Source: an uncultured Bacteroides sp. (lineage in GTDB: Bacteria > Bacteroidota > Bacteroidia > Bacteroidales > Bacteroidaceae). From it: a stretch of 64,000 bases of DNA. The translations under genes and the position numbers were made by a program. The notes beneath the pieces are model-generated. The model worked only from the letters and a program-made list of their open reading frames with translations, was not told the origin of the DNA and did no database searches. The stretch lies in contig NZ_CALDPF010000050.1 in the NCBI RefSeq assembly GCF_937912035.1, forward strand, positions 1 to 64,000, given 5' to 3'. Positions 17,274 to 26,780 of this stretch are shown here, piece after piece; position 1 is the stretch's first letter, and each line of letters opens with the position of its first letter.

Positions 17274-19907
17274 CTATTCTCCGAACAACTCTTGCTGTTG
17301 TTCCATATTCTCCAGATCCTTCTGAACATTTATCTCCTTAATAATCTTTTTTTTACCACACATAACTGCAACACTCTCAGATTTTCTTTTCACTGTCCAT
17401 GTGTCATATATATATTTTTGAGGTGATACTGTCGTTTCAAATACCAGTTCTCCTGATTTAATGGAATTAACACCTTCACCACATATACTTGCCTTTATTC
17501 TAATCTTTCCAGGTTTTGATGTAGTTCTTATTAATATAGGTGCACTTCCCCAATTAGCTCTGACAGGATTTAATCCCAAAGAATAATCTCCTAAAATTTC
17601 TCCTTCGCCTTCGATTGAAAAATGTATTATATTATTATTCAGTCTTTTTACAGTACCTTCATTATCTACAACCTCAGCAATTGCAACTACCACATCAGAA
17701 CCATCAGCAACAACCGGCATTCCATTATTATCCAGTCTTATCCGGATTTCATAACTCTTCCTTGACGGAATTCTTTTATGTGTTGCAACAACCTTTCCAT
17801 TAATCAATCCTTCAGCCAATAGGTAAACCTCCTTCTGTCTTCCGGCACGTGAAAGTTTTTTTGTTTCCATAAAATCGAAAGCATCATTAAATGTAATGAT
17901 AGGTGAAGGCATCTTTAATGAAGACTCATCACGTTTCCATATCAACTGTTTTCCATTCTCGAATATGGTCAGGCGTACCTCTTCACAATTGGAATATACC
18001 GTTACATCAGAAGGTGAAAACGGTGTCATCTCGTTTGCAATATAAACCATAGGACCTGTTTCAATCTTAAGATTATCATTTGTATAATTAGGACGCTGAG
18101 ACATAAACATGTAATATGATGTCTTCGGTTGCCGGTAAGAATCCATTATACCGCCATAAAATGATATTGGGCTGCAACCACGCTGATGGTCAAACGAATG
18201 CCATAAAGCACCTCCTATATGAGAAGGTGGGGTTCTGTAAAGGCTCTCAATACAAGTCGCAGAATATTTAGGATATGCATAATGTTCAGCCTGAATAAGC
18301 ATAGGTACCTCTCCCCAGGCACGGCATACCCTGCTTGTTGAATTATGTGCGCTCCAGTCATCAACATTATCTCCAAACTCTCTGGTAAAATATACTTTAT
18401 CCTTTTCTCTTTCTATACTGGGGTGTGAGTAAATCACAGGATAATACTTTATGCCATATTGTCTTTCATTTCTTCCATTCTTAGAATAGTCAGAAGCAGA
18501 ATAAGCATTATAGCCTTTCATTTCTTCATCTACACATTTTTTTGCGTTCAATGCAAAATCTTCAGGGTATATGGTTTCATTCAATATCGGTTCATAGAAC
18601 AGTAATGATGGTCTGTTACGATCTCTCCTTACCATATTACGTATATTATCATATACGCGTTCAGAGAATACAGAATCTTTATTATAAAACTGCCACCCGG
18701 GAGTTGCATCAATAATAAATAATCCCAATTCATCGCATGCATCCAGAAAAGCGGGATCCTGAGGATAATGGGCTGAACGAATAATTTTCATACCAGCATT
18801 TCTTAATTTAAATGCATCCCTCCAATGTAATGAATTAGGAAGTGCATTACCTAGAACAGCAAAATCCTGATGCCTGTTAGCACCTATCAATTTATCATAA
18901 GGTTTCCCATTAAGCCAAAAACCTTCCTTTCCCTTCATCTCTAGAGAACGAATACCCAAACGTTGCCTGTATCCATCTATAACATTGCCATTCTTATCTT
19001 TCACCTCGACTGTAAGCCAATACAGATATGGCGATTCAGGGGACCATAAACAAGGATTGTCAACTTTCATATCAGCCAAAACATATTCTGTACGGTTGGA
19101 TTTTATTGAATATTTTTTTAGGCACTCTGTTATTTGCTTGCCTGATAAGTCTGTCAAACTGAAATCCACAGATCCGCTATTAGTTTCTTGGCTATCATTA
19201 CGCAAATGAAGCTGTAGGGATATTGTAGCTTTTTTATTGCTTACATCATAATAACGGACAAACAATCCTCCGCCTCCTACCTCATCCTCGAGATTAGGAT
19301 CGGTTATGTATAAATTGTCATGCGTTATCAACCAGCAGTCTCTATATATACCACCGAAGTAAGTGAAATCAAGAGCATACTGAGGTCTTCCGGGAGCATA
19401 GGACTTGTCATTACTGTTGTCAGCACAAACTGCTATAATATTTTCATTGTCCTTATATACATAATCAGTCACATCAATGACAACAGGAAGATAACCACCA
19501 TAATTTTCCTTTACAAACCTGCCATTAATCCAGATTTTTGATTTTCCCATTATTCCCTCAAAATGAAGAAATATCTTTTTATTCAGTTCAAATCCATCAA
19601 GTCTAAAATGCTTTCTATACCAAACTATACCCTGATAATTTATATCTCCACTGGCTTCTTCAGGCAATAATTCTATTCCATCTGGCAATGATACTATATT
19701 CCACTCACTATCATCAAAGCTCTCAATATATGCATTATCAATATCTCCTTTATAAAATCTCCAAGCCATGTTCATATTAAAGACCTTTCTACCACTATTG
19801 GGTATTTCATAAAAACCGGCGGTAGAAAACAGTGGTAATTCCATAGAACTGACAACTCCGATATATGATATAAGGAATATAATCAGAAACAATTTAATTC
19901 TTTCCAT
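17274..19907 (-). CDS. GH2 family glycoside hydrolase (paralog B)
   Basis: I start at the ATG at 19907 (MERIKLFLIIFLISYIGVV, a signal peptide); the longest frame begins at 19919. Numbered on that longest frame, the GH2 acid/base is Glu448 in EPILNE and the nucleophile Glu514 in FTREFGD. The protein aligns along its whole length with the downstream neighbour, including STAGFYE, MAWRFYKGD, NYQGIVWYRK, NRHQDFAVLGNALPNSL and the unusual C-terminal end with a Gln-rich QQQELFG. Unlike paralog A it keeps the canonical RSAHYPQDP barrel motif. The pair is therefore a tandem duplication whose active sites have diverged, suggesting different linkages or sulfation contexts. It lies 31 bp downstream of a sulfatase gene, in the same operon. 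Confidence 0.88.
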   Translation of the reverse strand: MERIKLFLIIFLISYIGVVSSMELPLFSTAGFYEIPNSGRKVFNMNMAWRFYKGDIDNAYIESFDDSEWNIVSLPDGIELLPEEASGDINYQGIVWYRKHFRLDGFELNKKIFLHFEGIMGKSKIWINGRFVKENYGGYLPVVIDVTDYVYKDNENIIAVCADNSNDKSYAPGRPQYALDFTYFGGIYRDCWLITHDNLYITDPNLEDEVGGGGLFVRYYDVSNKKATISLQLHLRNDSQETNSGSVDFSLTDLSGKQITECLKKYSIKSNRTEYVLADMKVDNPCLWSPESPYLYWLTVEVKDKNGNVIDGYRQRLGIRSLEMKGKEGFWLNGKPYDKLIGANRHQDFAVLGNALPNSLHWRDAFKLRNAGMKIIRSAHYPQDPAFLDACDELGLFIIDATPGWQFYNKDSVFSERVYDNIRNMVRRDRNRPSLLFYEPILNETIYPEDFALNAKKCVDEEMKGYNAYSASDYSKNGRNERQYGIKYYPVIYSHPSIEREKDKVYFTREFGDNVDDWSAHNSTSRVCRAWGEVPMLIQAEHYAYPKYSATCIESLYRTPPSHIGGALWHSFDHQRGCSPISFYGGIMDSYRQPKTSYYMFMSQRPNYTNDNLKIETGPMVYIANEMTPFSPSDVTVYSNCEEVRLTIFENGKQLIWKRDESSLKMPSPIITFNDAFDFMETKKLSRAGRQKEVYLLAEGLINGKVVATHKRIPSRKSYEIRIRLDNNGMPVVADGSDVVVAIAEVVDNEGTVKRLNNNIIHFSIEGEGEILGDYSLGLNPVRANWGSAPILIRTTSKPGKIRIKASICGEGVNSIKSGELVFETTVSPQKYIYDTWTVKRKSESVAVMCGKKKIIKEINVQKDLENMEQQQELFGE

Positions 19908-19938
19908 ATATAATACCATTTATAGTTCTTAATATTTA

Positions 19939-21456
19939 TTATTGTAAATCAGGCAATATCGGGTGTAAGGTCTTACCTTCCTTATCTACAGGATATTGTG
20001 CATTCTCATTCTCAAGGCGTTTTATCATCTGCTCACACATCCACCTGAGTTGTGAGGGATTAGAAGATGAAAGATCATTATTCTCGTATGGGTCGTCTGA
20101 AAGATTATATAATTTATAAGAAGGAACACCACCTTTCTCAGGATTATAATAATAAATAATCTTCCATTTATCCTTTCTGTAAGACGTAAAGTAACTGCCA
20201 CGATGCTTGTGAGGGAAATGCATCAAGACATCATCACGTCTTGATCTGTCTTTCTTACCGGAAAGCAGTTTCTTTATATCACTGCCATCCAATATATGAT
20301 TCTTAGGCAAATCAACATTAGCTGCAGACAGGACTGTAGGAAATACATCCATTATGGTACCAATTTCAGTCTGGACAAAATTCTGTTTTATAGGAAACTT
20401 CTTCTGGAATTTATTTGAAGAATCAGGCTTGGCCCAAGATACTATAAAAGGAACTCTTACTCCACCTTCATATTCAGAACCTTTTTTACCTTTCAATGGC
20501 GCGGATGAAGCATGGTCTTCAGGATCACCAAGCGGAGCGTCACTTCCATTGTCACCTATGAAAAATATCAAGGTATTCTCTGCCACACCCAATTCCTCGA
20601 GATTATACAGCAAATCACCTAAGGATTTATCCATACCTTCTATCAAGGTGGCAAATGCTCTTGCATTGTCACTCTTCTTACCTTTAGGATAATTATCAAT
20701 AAAACGTTCATCCTTCTCAAAAGGGGAATGAACAGCATAATGCGCAAGATTCAAATAAAAGGGCTTACCCTCAGATACCGATTTCTTTATCTCTTTACAT
20801 GCCTCGTTTGTCAATGCATCAGTCAGAAATGTATTGGTCCCATGATATTCTTCTAAATCAGGAACAGCCTTTGTACGCTGTCCCTTTATCCAACCATATC
20901 CGTTTTCTCCATGATAACTACCAGGATGTCCTATTGCACAACCGGCAACATTAATATCAAATCCTATAACCTTAGGGTCTTTCCCTTCACTTTGGTTACA
21001 CCCAAAATGTGCTTTTCCTATATGGATTGTCCTGTAACCGGCAGATTTTAACAATGACGGATAAGTTATGCTGGAGGAATTTAATCCTTTCCAGTTCCAT
21101 TCTTTGGGACCATAATCATTTCTGTTATTATAATTTTCTGAAATCCAGTTTGTAGTATGATGACGTGCTGAATTCTGACCTGTCATAATTGATATTCGTG
21201 AGGGTGAACTTACACTTTGAGCATAAAAGGTAGAAAAACGTGCACCTTGTTCAGCCAAACGTTCCATATTGGGGGTTCTATACCAGTTGTTCAAAGGTTG
21301 GGGTAAAAGAGTTCCGTTGGAATCTGTAATAAATGGTACAGAAGTATCCATAACTCCCATATCATCAACCAAAAAAACAACTATATTAGGACGGTCCTGC
21401 GAATAAAGTGTTACAGAACTTAAAAACATTAAACATAAAAGACTTTTATTATTCAT
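19939..21456 (-). CDS. S1-family sulfatase, Ser-type (copy 1 of a duplicated gene)
   Basis: I start at the ATG at 21456 (MNNKSLLCLMFLSSVTLYSQ, a signal peptide), not at the longest-frame ATG at 21486. Motifs are RPNIVVFLVDDMG, S83-S-P-S-R with IMTG, HIGKAHFG, AHYAVHSPF and FIGDNGSDAPLGDP. In place of the frequent GKWHLG it has GKAHFG. Its translation matches the sulfatase at 26781-28298 except in the last dozen residues, and the DNA appears identical from about 19,971 to 21,487. Upstream of this copy, instead of an intact beta-helix gene, there is only a decayed remnant of one. It precedes the GH2 pair by 31 bp. Confidence 0.9.
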   Translation of the reverse strand: MNNKSLLCLMFLSSVTLYSQDRPNIVVFLVDDMGVMDTSVPFITDSNGTLLPQPLNNWYRTPNMERLAEQGARFSTFYAQSVSSPSRISIMTGQNSARHHTTNWISENYNNRNDYGPKEWNWKGLNSSSITYPSLLKSAGYRTIHIGKAHFGCNQSEGKDPKVIGFDINVAGCAIGHPGSYHGENGYGWIKGQRTKAVPDLEEYHGTNTFLTDALTNEACKEIKKSVSEGKPFYLNLAHYAVHSPFEKDERFIDNYPKGKKSDNARAFATLIEGMDKSLGDLLYNLEELGVAENTLIFFIGDNGSDAPLGDPEDHASSAPLKGKKGSEYEGGVRVPFIVSWAKPDSSNKFQKKFPIKQNFVQTEIGTIMDVFPTVLSAANVDLPKNHILDGSDIKKLLSGKKDRSRRDDVLMHFPHKHRGSYFTSYRKDKWKIIYYYNPEKGGVPSYKLYNLSDDPYENNDLSSSNPSQLRWMCEQMIKRLENENAQYPVDKEGKTLHPILPDLQ

Positions 21457-21487
21457 CGTTATATATTTTAAATAAAAAAATATCATT
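19971..21487 (-). repeat. Long direct repeat, copy 1 (sulfatase gene)
   Basis: This tract of about 1.5 kb matches 26,813-28,329 at a constant offset of 6,842 bp with no indels that I could see. Identity drops suddenly at both ends into related but clearly diverged sequence: the last codons of the sulfatase on one side and the beta-helix gene end on the other. Confidence 0.85.
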
Positions 21488-22075
21488 ACAAAACAACAGG
21501 ATACAATGTACTTTCAGAAAAAAAATCCGTAGTTTCTACAGAACAGGAATTGATATAACGTGGAGGATTATCGAAACCTACATCTATTTTATAAGGGCCC
21601 AAATGCAACCAGATATAGAATCATGGAGTCTCTCCATTACGATTATTCTCTTTAAATTTGTTATTTTAGATAATAATTCTTTCCTCCTACTTTATGAAAT
21701 GTCGCCATAGAGAGCATTTTAGATTTTGTAAAAGTAAGATAAACACAATTATTTTCTACGAAATTATCACTAGAACAACTATGAAAATAACTTCAGAATC
21801 ATCGACCTAATATTTCGTCTTCTTACTGAAAGTTATCAAATATCTATTTGAAGAAAAACGTCACTTCTTGTTATAAATACTCAAACCACAAAAACTTCAA
21901 AGCACTTTAAAGGCCTTCAATTCTATAATCACAACCGTCTATTACTCTTTATCATCATAATCCTTTGGAATTGTTTTATTCATAATTTTATCACTACAGC
22001 CAATTAACAGAAAAAAGAAGAATAAGTATAACTGTAATATCCTGCACAAGCTTAATATACTATTATATTTTATAA
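21487..22075 (-). pseudogene. Decayed, internally deleted copy of the BACON/beta-helix lipoprotein gene
   Basis: The 656 bases between the two sulfatase genes hold no intact gene. The part at 21,487-21,830 aligns with the 3' end of the beta-helix gene (28,325-28,660). Examples are CAACAGGATACAATGTAC, ACCTACA..TC.ATTTTATAAGG and the block with GATAAACACAATTATTTTCTACGA, with indels and frameshifts. Near 21,930-22,060 a minus-strand frame reads LFFFLLIGCSDKIMNKTIP and then stops, a lipoprotein signal like the FFCSCSDEIKK of the intact gene; it lacks an in-frame start. Most of the middle has been deleted. This shows that the duplicated unit was the beta-helix gene together with the sulfatase. Confidence 0.7.
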
Positions 22076-22112
22076 GTTCACATTATTGACGAAATGATTT
22101 TATAAGATAACT

Positions 22113-23441
22113 TCATGAAAACTGTTTTATATACCTAAAATTAGCATCCCATTTTTTTATCTCATCAAGCAACATCTTGACAATCTCAGTGTTATAGCCT
22201 GCTACATTTGTCTTTTCCTCAATATCGTATTTCAGATTATACAACCTTACGTGTTCGTATTTCCTATCAACATGCAGTTTCCAAGTATATTTACGTGCAC
22301 ATATACCATTACGTGTTCTCCAAAATAAAGTTCTTTCCGGTATGGCTTTACCCTCTGTCATCATCCTAAGTATACTGTAGCCATCATGCTCTACACCTTT
22401 CATGTCTATACCAGTAGCCTCACATACCGTAGGCATAATATCAAAAGTCATCAATATCTCGTCAGAAACACTTCCCGGCCTTATATGACCACACCATCTC
22501 GCTATGGAAGAAACTCTGTGACCTCCCTCCAACAACGAACCCTTACCGCCAGACCAAGGAAAATTGGAGGCATATTTAGCACCTCCATTATCAGAAAAGA
22601 AAAAAATCAAAGTTTCCTCGTCAAGTTTCAAATCTTTTATAACCTTCATTATTCTTCCCACATTATCATCAACAGACTCTACCATCTCTTTGTATATTAT
22701 CTCATAGTCCGCACGTCCTGTTCCAGTAACTTTCAGTTTACCGTCAGAAATAGAACGTACAGCCCTATCATTAGGTCCTTGCAATGGATAATGACATGCT
22801 TCATAAGGCACATAAACAAAAAAAGGCCTATCCTTCTTTTCCTTTATATACTCCACTGCATGATCTGTTATTATATCTGTAGTATAACCAACCTCAGGTT
22901 TTATAATATCATTCTCCCACCAATCCTCATAACCTTCCTGATCTATATGCGAAAAATAGTCAACATTACCAGCAACATAACCCACAAACCTGTCAAAACC
23001 GTGGTTCACTGGATTATATTTTTTGTCATAGCCAAGATGCCATTTACCAAAAATTGCGGTCTCATAATTTTTCTGTTTCAGAAGCTTTGCAATAGTAGGT
23101 ATATCTGTTGATAAACCATATTTGCGATGAGAAGCTGCAGTTATAACGCCTTCTATTCCTGAATATTGTTGGTATCTTCCAGTCATCAGAGCCGCACGAG
23201 TTGGACTTGATACGACTCCATTTGTATGAAAATCCGTAAAAATAATACCTTCTTTCGCTAATCTATCAATATTGGGCGTTTTGTGAGACTTGTTTCCGTA
23301 ACAAGCAAAATCACTGTAACCCATATCATCAACAACTATGATTACAATATTGGGCAGAACTTCACTATTAATATTTCCGGCATATATATCCTCGCCAATT
23401 GCCCCAAAACTGACTAAAATAGGGAAATATATTATTTTCAT
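22113..23441 (-). CDS. S1-family sulfatase, Ser-type, secreted
   Basis: A 442-residue sulfatase, the shortest of the six. It has a hydrophobic N-terminus (MKIIYFPILVSFGAIGEDIYAG), then LPNIVIIVVDDMGYSDFACYG, the maturation site S78-S-P-T-R with ALMTG, FGKWHLGYDKKYNP, YEACHYPLQGP and FFFSDNGG. The third motif position is Thr (SSPTR) rather than the Ser found in most of its neighbours. The C-terminal sub-domain includes RTRNGICARKYTWKLH and YNLKYDIEEKTN. The start follows the upstream sulfatase stop by 28 bp, so both are on one transcript. Substrate position is unknown. Confidence 0.9.
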   Translation of the reverse strand: MKIIYFPILVSFGAIGEDIYAGNINSEVLPNIVIIVVDDMGYSDFACYGNKSHKTPNIDRLAKEGIIFTDFHTNGVVSSPTRAALMTGRYQQYSGIEGVITAASHRKYGLSTDIPTIAKLLKQKNYETAIFGKWHLGYDKKYNPVNHGFDRFVGYVAGNVDYFSHIDQEGYEDWWENDIIKPEVGYTTDIITDHAVEYIKEKKDRPFFVYVPYEACHYPLQGPNDRAVRSISDGKLKVTGTGRADYEIIYKEMVESVDDNVGRIMKVIKDLKLDEETLIFFFSDNGGAKYASNFPWSGGKGSLLEGGHRVSSIARWCGHIRPGSVSDEILMTFDIMPTVCEATGIDMKGVEHDGYSILRMMTEGKAIPERTLFWRTRNGICARKYTWKLHVDRKYEHVRLYNLKYDIEEKTNVAGYNTEIVKMLLDEIKKWDANFRYIKQFS

Positions 23442-23469
23442 AATTCAATGTTTTTTTTATTTTATATAT

Positions 23470-24996
23470 TCACATAAGTTTTCTAATCTTCTCCACCTGT
23501 TTCCAAGTGTTTCCCTTATCATTTTTTTGAGAGATACCTGGTGTACTTCGTCCTTCATTGATATAACATAAAAGTAAAGATTTTAATTCTTGTACTTTAT
23601 TGGGATAGTCGTTGACAAGATTATGCCTCTCACTAGGATCAGATTCCATATCATAAAGCTGCATTGAAGGTAAATTCTTAATTATACTATCATTCTTTCC
23701 AGGACGCGGATAACTCCAACCACCGGAACTGGCAGACAATAACAACTTCCACTTTCCCTGTCTAATGGTAAATTCACCATTTATTGAATGATGAACTGTC
23801 GCTTCACGAATGGTAGAAACTTCCTTCACCGAATATAAGGCAGGAAGAATATTATAACTGTCCTCACCTTCTGTATCCAACAAATTATAATCGTTTATAG
23901 CAGCAAAAGTGGCATAAAAATCAGTCAGACAGACCGTTTGTTGTATCTTATGATGAGATATCTTCGAAGGCCAACGAACTAAACATGGTATTCTATGACC
24001 ACCGTCATATAGATCCGCCTTATGACCACGATATATATAATTGGAATGATGCCCCTTCTCCTCCATTATGGAGATTCCAGCCGCAGGACTACAACCATTG
24101 TCAGCAGTAAACACTATTATTGTATTATTGTCTTCACCAGATTTTTTTGCAGCATCAAGTATTTTACCAACCATGGCGTCAACACGAAGGACATAATCAC
24201 CATATTCACCTATTCCTGATTTACCACTGAATTCATCTGTTGGAAGTATCGGAGTATGAGGAGCCGGTAGAGGAAGATAAAGGAAATAAGGGTCCGACGA
24301 CTTGGATTTTTCCAATATATATTTACATCCCTTTTCTATTATATGTGACAACACTTCTTCATGACGAAAATCAGAAGAAGTAGGTCCCTTACGCCACCAA
24401 CTATATTTCCCTTTATTCTCAGTTATGGTATCAGGGATAGCCGTCGGCATATCATTCTCAACATACACATACGGAGGCATATCAAGCGAACCGCAGAAAC
24501 CATAAAAATAATCAAACCCCAAAGTTGTCGGACCGTTTTTAATCGGTTTCCCATAGTCTATATTTTTTATACCTGCATCTATATTGTACCAATCCCAGCC
24601 AAGATGCCATTTCCCTATTGCACCGGTATTATAACCTTGTTTTTTAAGCATAGAAGCCATAGTTTCACGTGTAGAAGGTATTAAGGCCTTGGAATAACCG
24701 TTCAAAACTCCCTGTTTTAAAGTAGAACGCCAATTATAACGCCCAGTCAATATTCCATATCTTGTAGGTGTACTTACGGAAGATGAAGAATGACAATCCA
24801 TAAGAACGGCTCCCTCATCTGCCATCATGTCAAGATTATATGTCTTAATTTTAGAACCTCCATTGAGATAGGAAATATCACCAAACCCCATATCATCGGC
24901 AAGGATAAATATAATATTAGGACGTTTTTCCGTATTTGCCAAACATAAAGATGATGAATATAAAACAAATGCGGAGAATAATAATTCAGTTTTCAT
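23470..24996 (-). CDS. S1-family sulfatase, Ser-type, secreted
   Basis: A 508-residue sulfatase with a signal peptide (MKTELLFSAFVLYSSSLCLA). Motifs are RPNIIFILADDMGFGDISYL, S75-T-P-T-R followed by YGILTG, AIGKWHLGWDWY, LPAPHTPILP and VFTADNGCSPAAG. The segment GIGEYGDYVLRVDAMVG resembles GMGYRGDAILQFDWTVG in the sulfatase at 9126, so these two are probably related within S1. It follows the alpha/beta esterase gene by 39 bp and precedes the next sulfatase by 28 bp. Removal of the sulfate cap probably precedes glycosidase action by the GH2 enzymes downstream; this is inference from context. Confidence 0.9.
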   Translation of the reverse strand: MKTELLFSAFVLYSSSLCLANTEKRPNIIFILADDMGFGDISYLNGGSKIKTYNLDMMADEGAVLMDCHSSSSVSTPTRYGILTGRYNWRSTLKQGVLNGYSKALIPSTRETMASMLKKQGYNTGAIGKWHLGWDWYNIDAGIKNIDYGKPIKNGPTTLGFDYFYGFCGSLDMPPYVYVENDMPTAIPDTITENKGKYSWWRKGPTSSDFRHEEVLSHIIEKGCKYILEKSKSSDPYFLYLPLPAPHTPILPTDEFSGKSGIGEYGDYVLRVDAMVGKILDAAKKSGEDNNTIIVFTADNGCSPAAGISIMEEKGHHSNYIYRGHKADLYDGGHRIPCLVRWPSKISHHKIQQTVCLTDFYATFAAINDYNLLDTEGEDSYNILPALYSVKEVSTIREATVHHSINGEFTIRQGKWKLLLSASSGGWSYPRPGKNDSIIKNLPSMQLYDMESDPSERHNLVNDYPNKVQELKSLLLCYINEGRSTPGISQKNDKGNTWKQVEKIRKLM

Positions 24997-25035
24997 AATT
25001 TCTAAGATTAAAACTATACAAATTAATGTATTTGT

Positions 25036-25863
25036 CTATTTAAAAGTATTTTTCAAGAAAAGAATAACTTCTTTCATACAACAGTAAAAATTTTTATCTC
25101 CATTGTTTTTCCTAAAGAATGAACCATTGAAGAAACCATGATCTGCTCCTTTAAATGGAACCAGCTTACAATCATTACCATACTTATCCATCAATGTTTT
25201 GAATGTCAATGCATTTTTATAAGGCACTGTTTTGTCTGCTGTTCCATGCATTATAAGTGTCGGAGGCAATCCTGATGTGATGTTATGATTAGGTGACAGA
25301 GACAGTTCATTACCATCGAAGCATTTCATTCCATAACCATCCTTAGTTGTATCCAATACTGGATTATACAATATCAACGCATTAGGTTTTGAAGATATCA
25401 TTTCTTCTCCCGATGAATCAAAAACTGCAGTACATAATGCTATATGTCCACCGGCTGATCCTCCGCTTGCGAATATTCTCTGAGGATTTATACCAAATTT
25501 CTTGTAATTACTCCTAATATAAATAATGGCATCTCTTGCATCTTCAACACAATCAAAAGGAGTTACACTGTCACTATTCATTGTTCTGTAATCTGCAGAT
25601 ATAGCAACATAACCTTTAGACACTAAAAATTTACACTGCTGATAAAATTGTCTTGCACTACCAGACTTCCATCCTCCTCCAAAAAAATGGACAACAACTG
25701 TTCTGTTATTTATCACACTACTATTTTCAGGATAAAATACATGCAAACGTAATTCGCCTTTTAATGTTTTTTTATATACAATTCTTTCATCTGGTACAAT
25801 ATTATTATTAGCATATAGAATTGTTGATAAAAAGAACAGCAATAAACTTATCCTGATTTTCAT
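25036..25863 (-). CDS. Secreted alpha/beta-hydrolase esterase (BD-FAE/lipase-like)
   Basis: I start at the ATG at 25863 (MKIRISLLLFFLSTILYANN, a signal peptide), four codons inside the longest frame. Motifs are the oxyanion-hole strand VVHFFGGGWKSG, the elbow ASGGSAGGH with Ser136, and IMHGTADKTVPY, where Asp is the likely acid residue. GADHGFF near the C-terminus supplies the His. At 275 residues this is the usual size for acetyl-xylan or feruloyl-type esterases of the hormone-sensitive-lipase class. Its position between an SGNH esterase (33 bp upstream) and two sulfatases suggests joint removal of acyl and sulfate groups. Confidence 0.85.
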   Translation of the reverse strand: MKIRISLLLFFLSTILYANNNIVPDERIVYKKTLKGELRLHVFYPENSSVINNRTVVVHFFGGGWKSGSARQFYQQCKFLVSKGYVAISADYRTMNSDSVTPFDCVEDARDAIIYIRSNYKKFGINPQRIFASGGSAGGHIALCTAVFDSSGEEMISSKPNALILYNPVLDTTKDGYGMKCFDGNELSLSPNHNITSGLPPTLIMHGTADKTVPYKNALTFKTLMDKYGNDCKLVPFKGADHGFFNGSFFRKNNGDKNFYCCMKEVILFLKNTFK

Positions 25864-25896
25864 AAATACCACCATTTTTAAAGTTTTTCTTAAACA

Positions 25897-26526
25897 TCAG
25901 AATGCAGATTTTATTGCATTTATTACTGGAACTGACAATTCTTTATACCCTTCTTTATTATAGTGAACATCATTATCCCCATTACCATTTCTTTCATGTA
26001 TACCTATGGAAATATCATAAAGTTCATTTATTGGAATATTATTAGATTCCATTACCTTACGTGCTACAGAATTATACTTTTCCACATCCTCGGAATAACG
26101 TCCTGGTTCTTTGTTCGGAACCATTGTAGTTGTAGCAAATATCAACTTGGCATCAGTTTTTTTAAGTATTTTTACTATTTCTCTTAAATTTTGCTCATAA
26201 TCTTCTAACGATGTGGTTAGCTTTCCGTTCTTCTTATCCCGGTTTGAAGGAGTACTTCTATAACATAGGTCATGCAATCCGAAATTGAAATGAATGACAT
26301 CCCAATCTGTATCTCCTAACCAGCTTTTCAAACTATCAACACCAATTCCTGTATAACGGGCATTACCTCTATTATGAAAGACATCAGCCACATCATTAAG
26401 ACCTTCTTTAACATAAGGTGTATAACCAATAGATATAGAATCACCAATTATAAGAACTTTTTTCTTTGATTCTGTAAATGAAAACAATGAAAAACAAACT
26501 AATAAAAATAATAATTTAAACTTCAT
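25897..26526 (-). CDS. SGNH/GDSL-type hydrolase, probable O-acetylesterase
   Basis: I start at the ATG at 26526 (MKFKLLFLLVCFSLFSFTES, a signal peptide). Block I is VLIIGDSISIGYTP with nucleophile Ser30. Block II Gly lies around GNARYTGIGV, and the block III position reads FNFGLHDL, with His-Asp in place of the more usual Asn-Asp. Block V is NDVHYNKEGY, giving the catalytic Asp and His. The 209-residue length fits a single-domain carbohydrate esterase. It begins a sub-cluster (SGNH esterase, alpha/beta esterase, two sulfatases) and is preceded by 254 bp without a gene, so a promoter or processing site may lie there. Confidence 0.85.
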   Translation of the reverse strand: MKFKLLFLLVCFSLFSFTESKKKVLIIGDSISIGYTPYVKEGLNDVADVFHNRGNARYTGIGVDSLKSWLGDTDWDVIHFNFGLHDLCYRSTPSNRDKKNGKLTTSLEDYEQNLREIVKILKKTDAKLIFATTTMVPNKEPGRYSEDVEKYNSVARKVMESNNIPINELYDISIGIHERNGNGDNDVHYNKEGYKELSVPVINAIKSAF

Positions 26527-26780
26527 AATAATTAAAATATGGTAAAAAATCAATAATTCTTTATGTAAAATCTATTTATTGATAAACCTAATATTAAAAA
26601 ACAACTTATTTATTAAAAAATATTCTTACCTACAATCTTTATTTATTATTGAAATATCTTCTCAGAAATTATTCTCGTAAACGGTTAACTGTATATTTGT
26701 CCCATCTATGTCCAATATAAAAATCATATCATAAATAAAAACTTAGGTTCATAGATTTTTAAATTAATTGAATATTTATA

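Noticed and set aside
22386..23111. A 241-codon plus-strand frame opposite a sulfatase
   Set aside because: It mirrors the sulfatase gene, has an odd composition rich in Ile, Tyr and Arg, and no domain; an antisense shadow.
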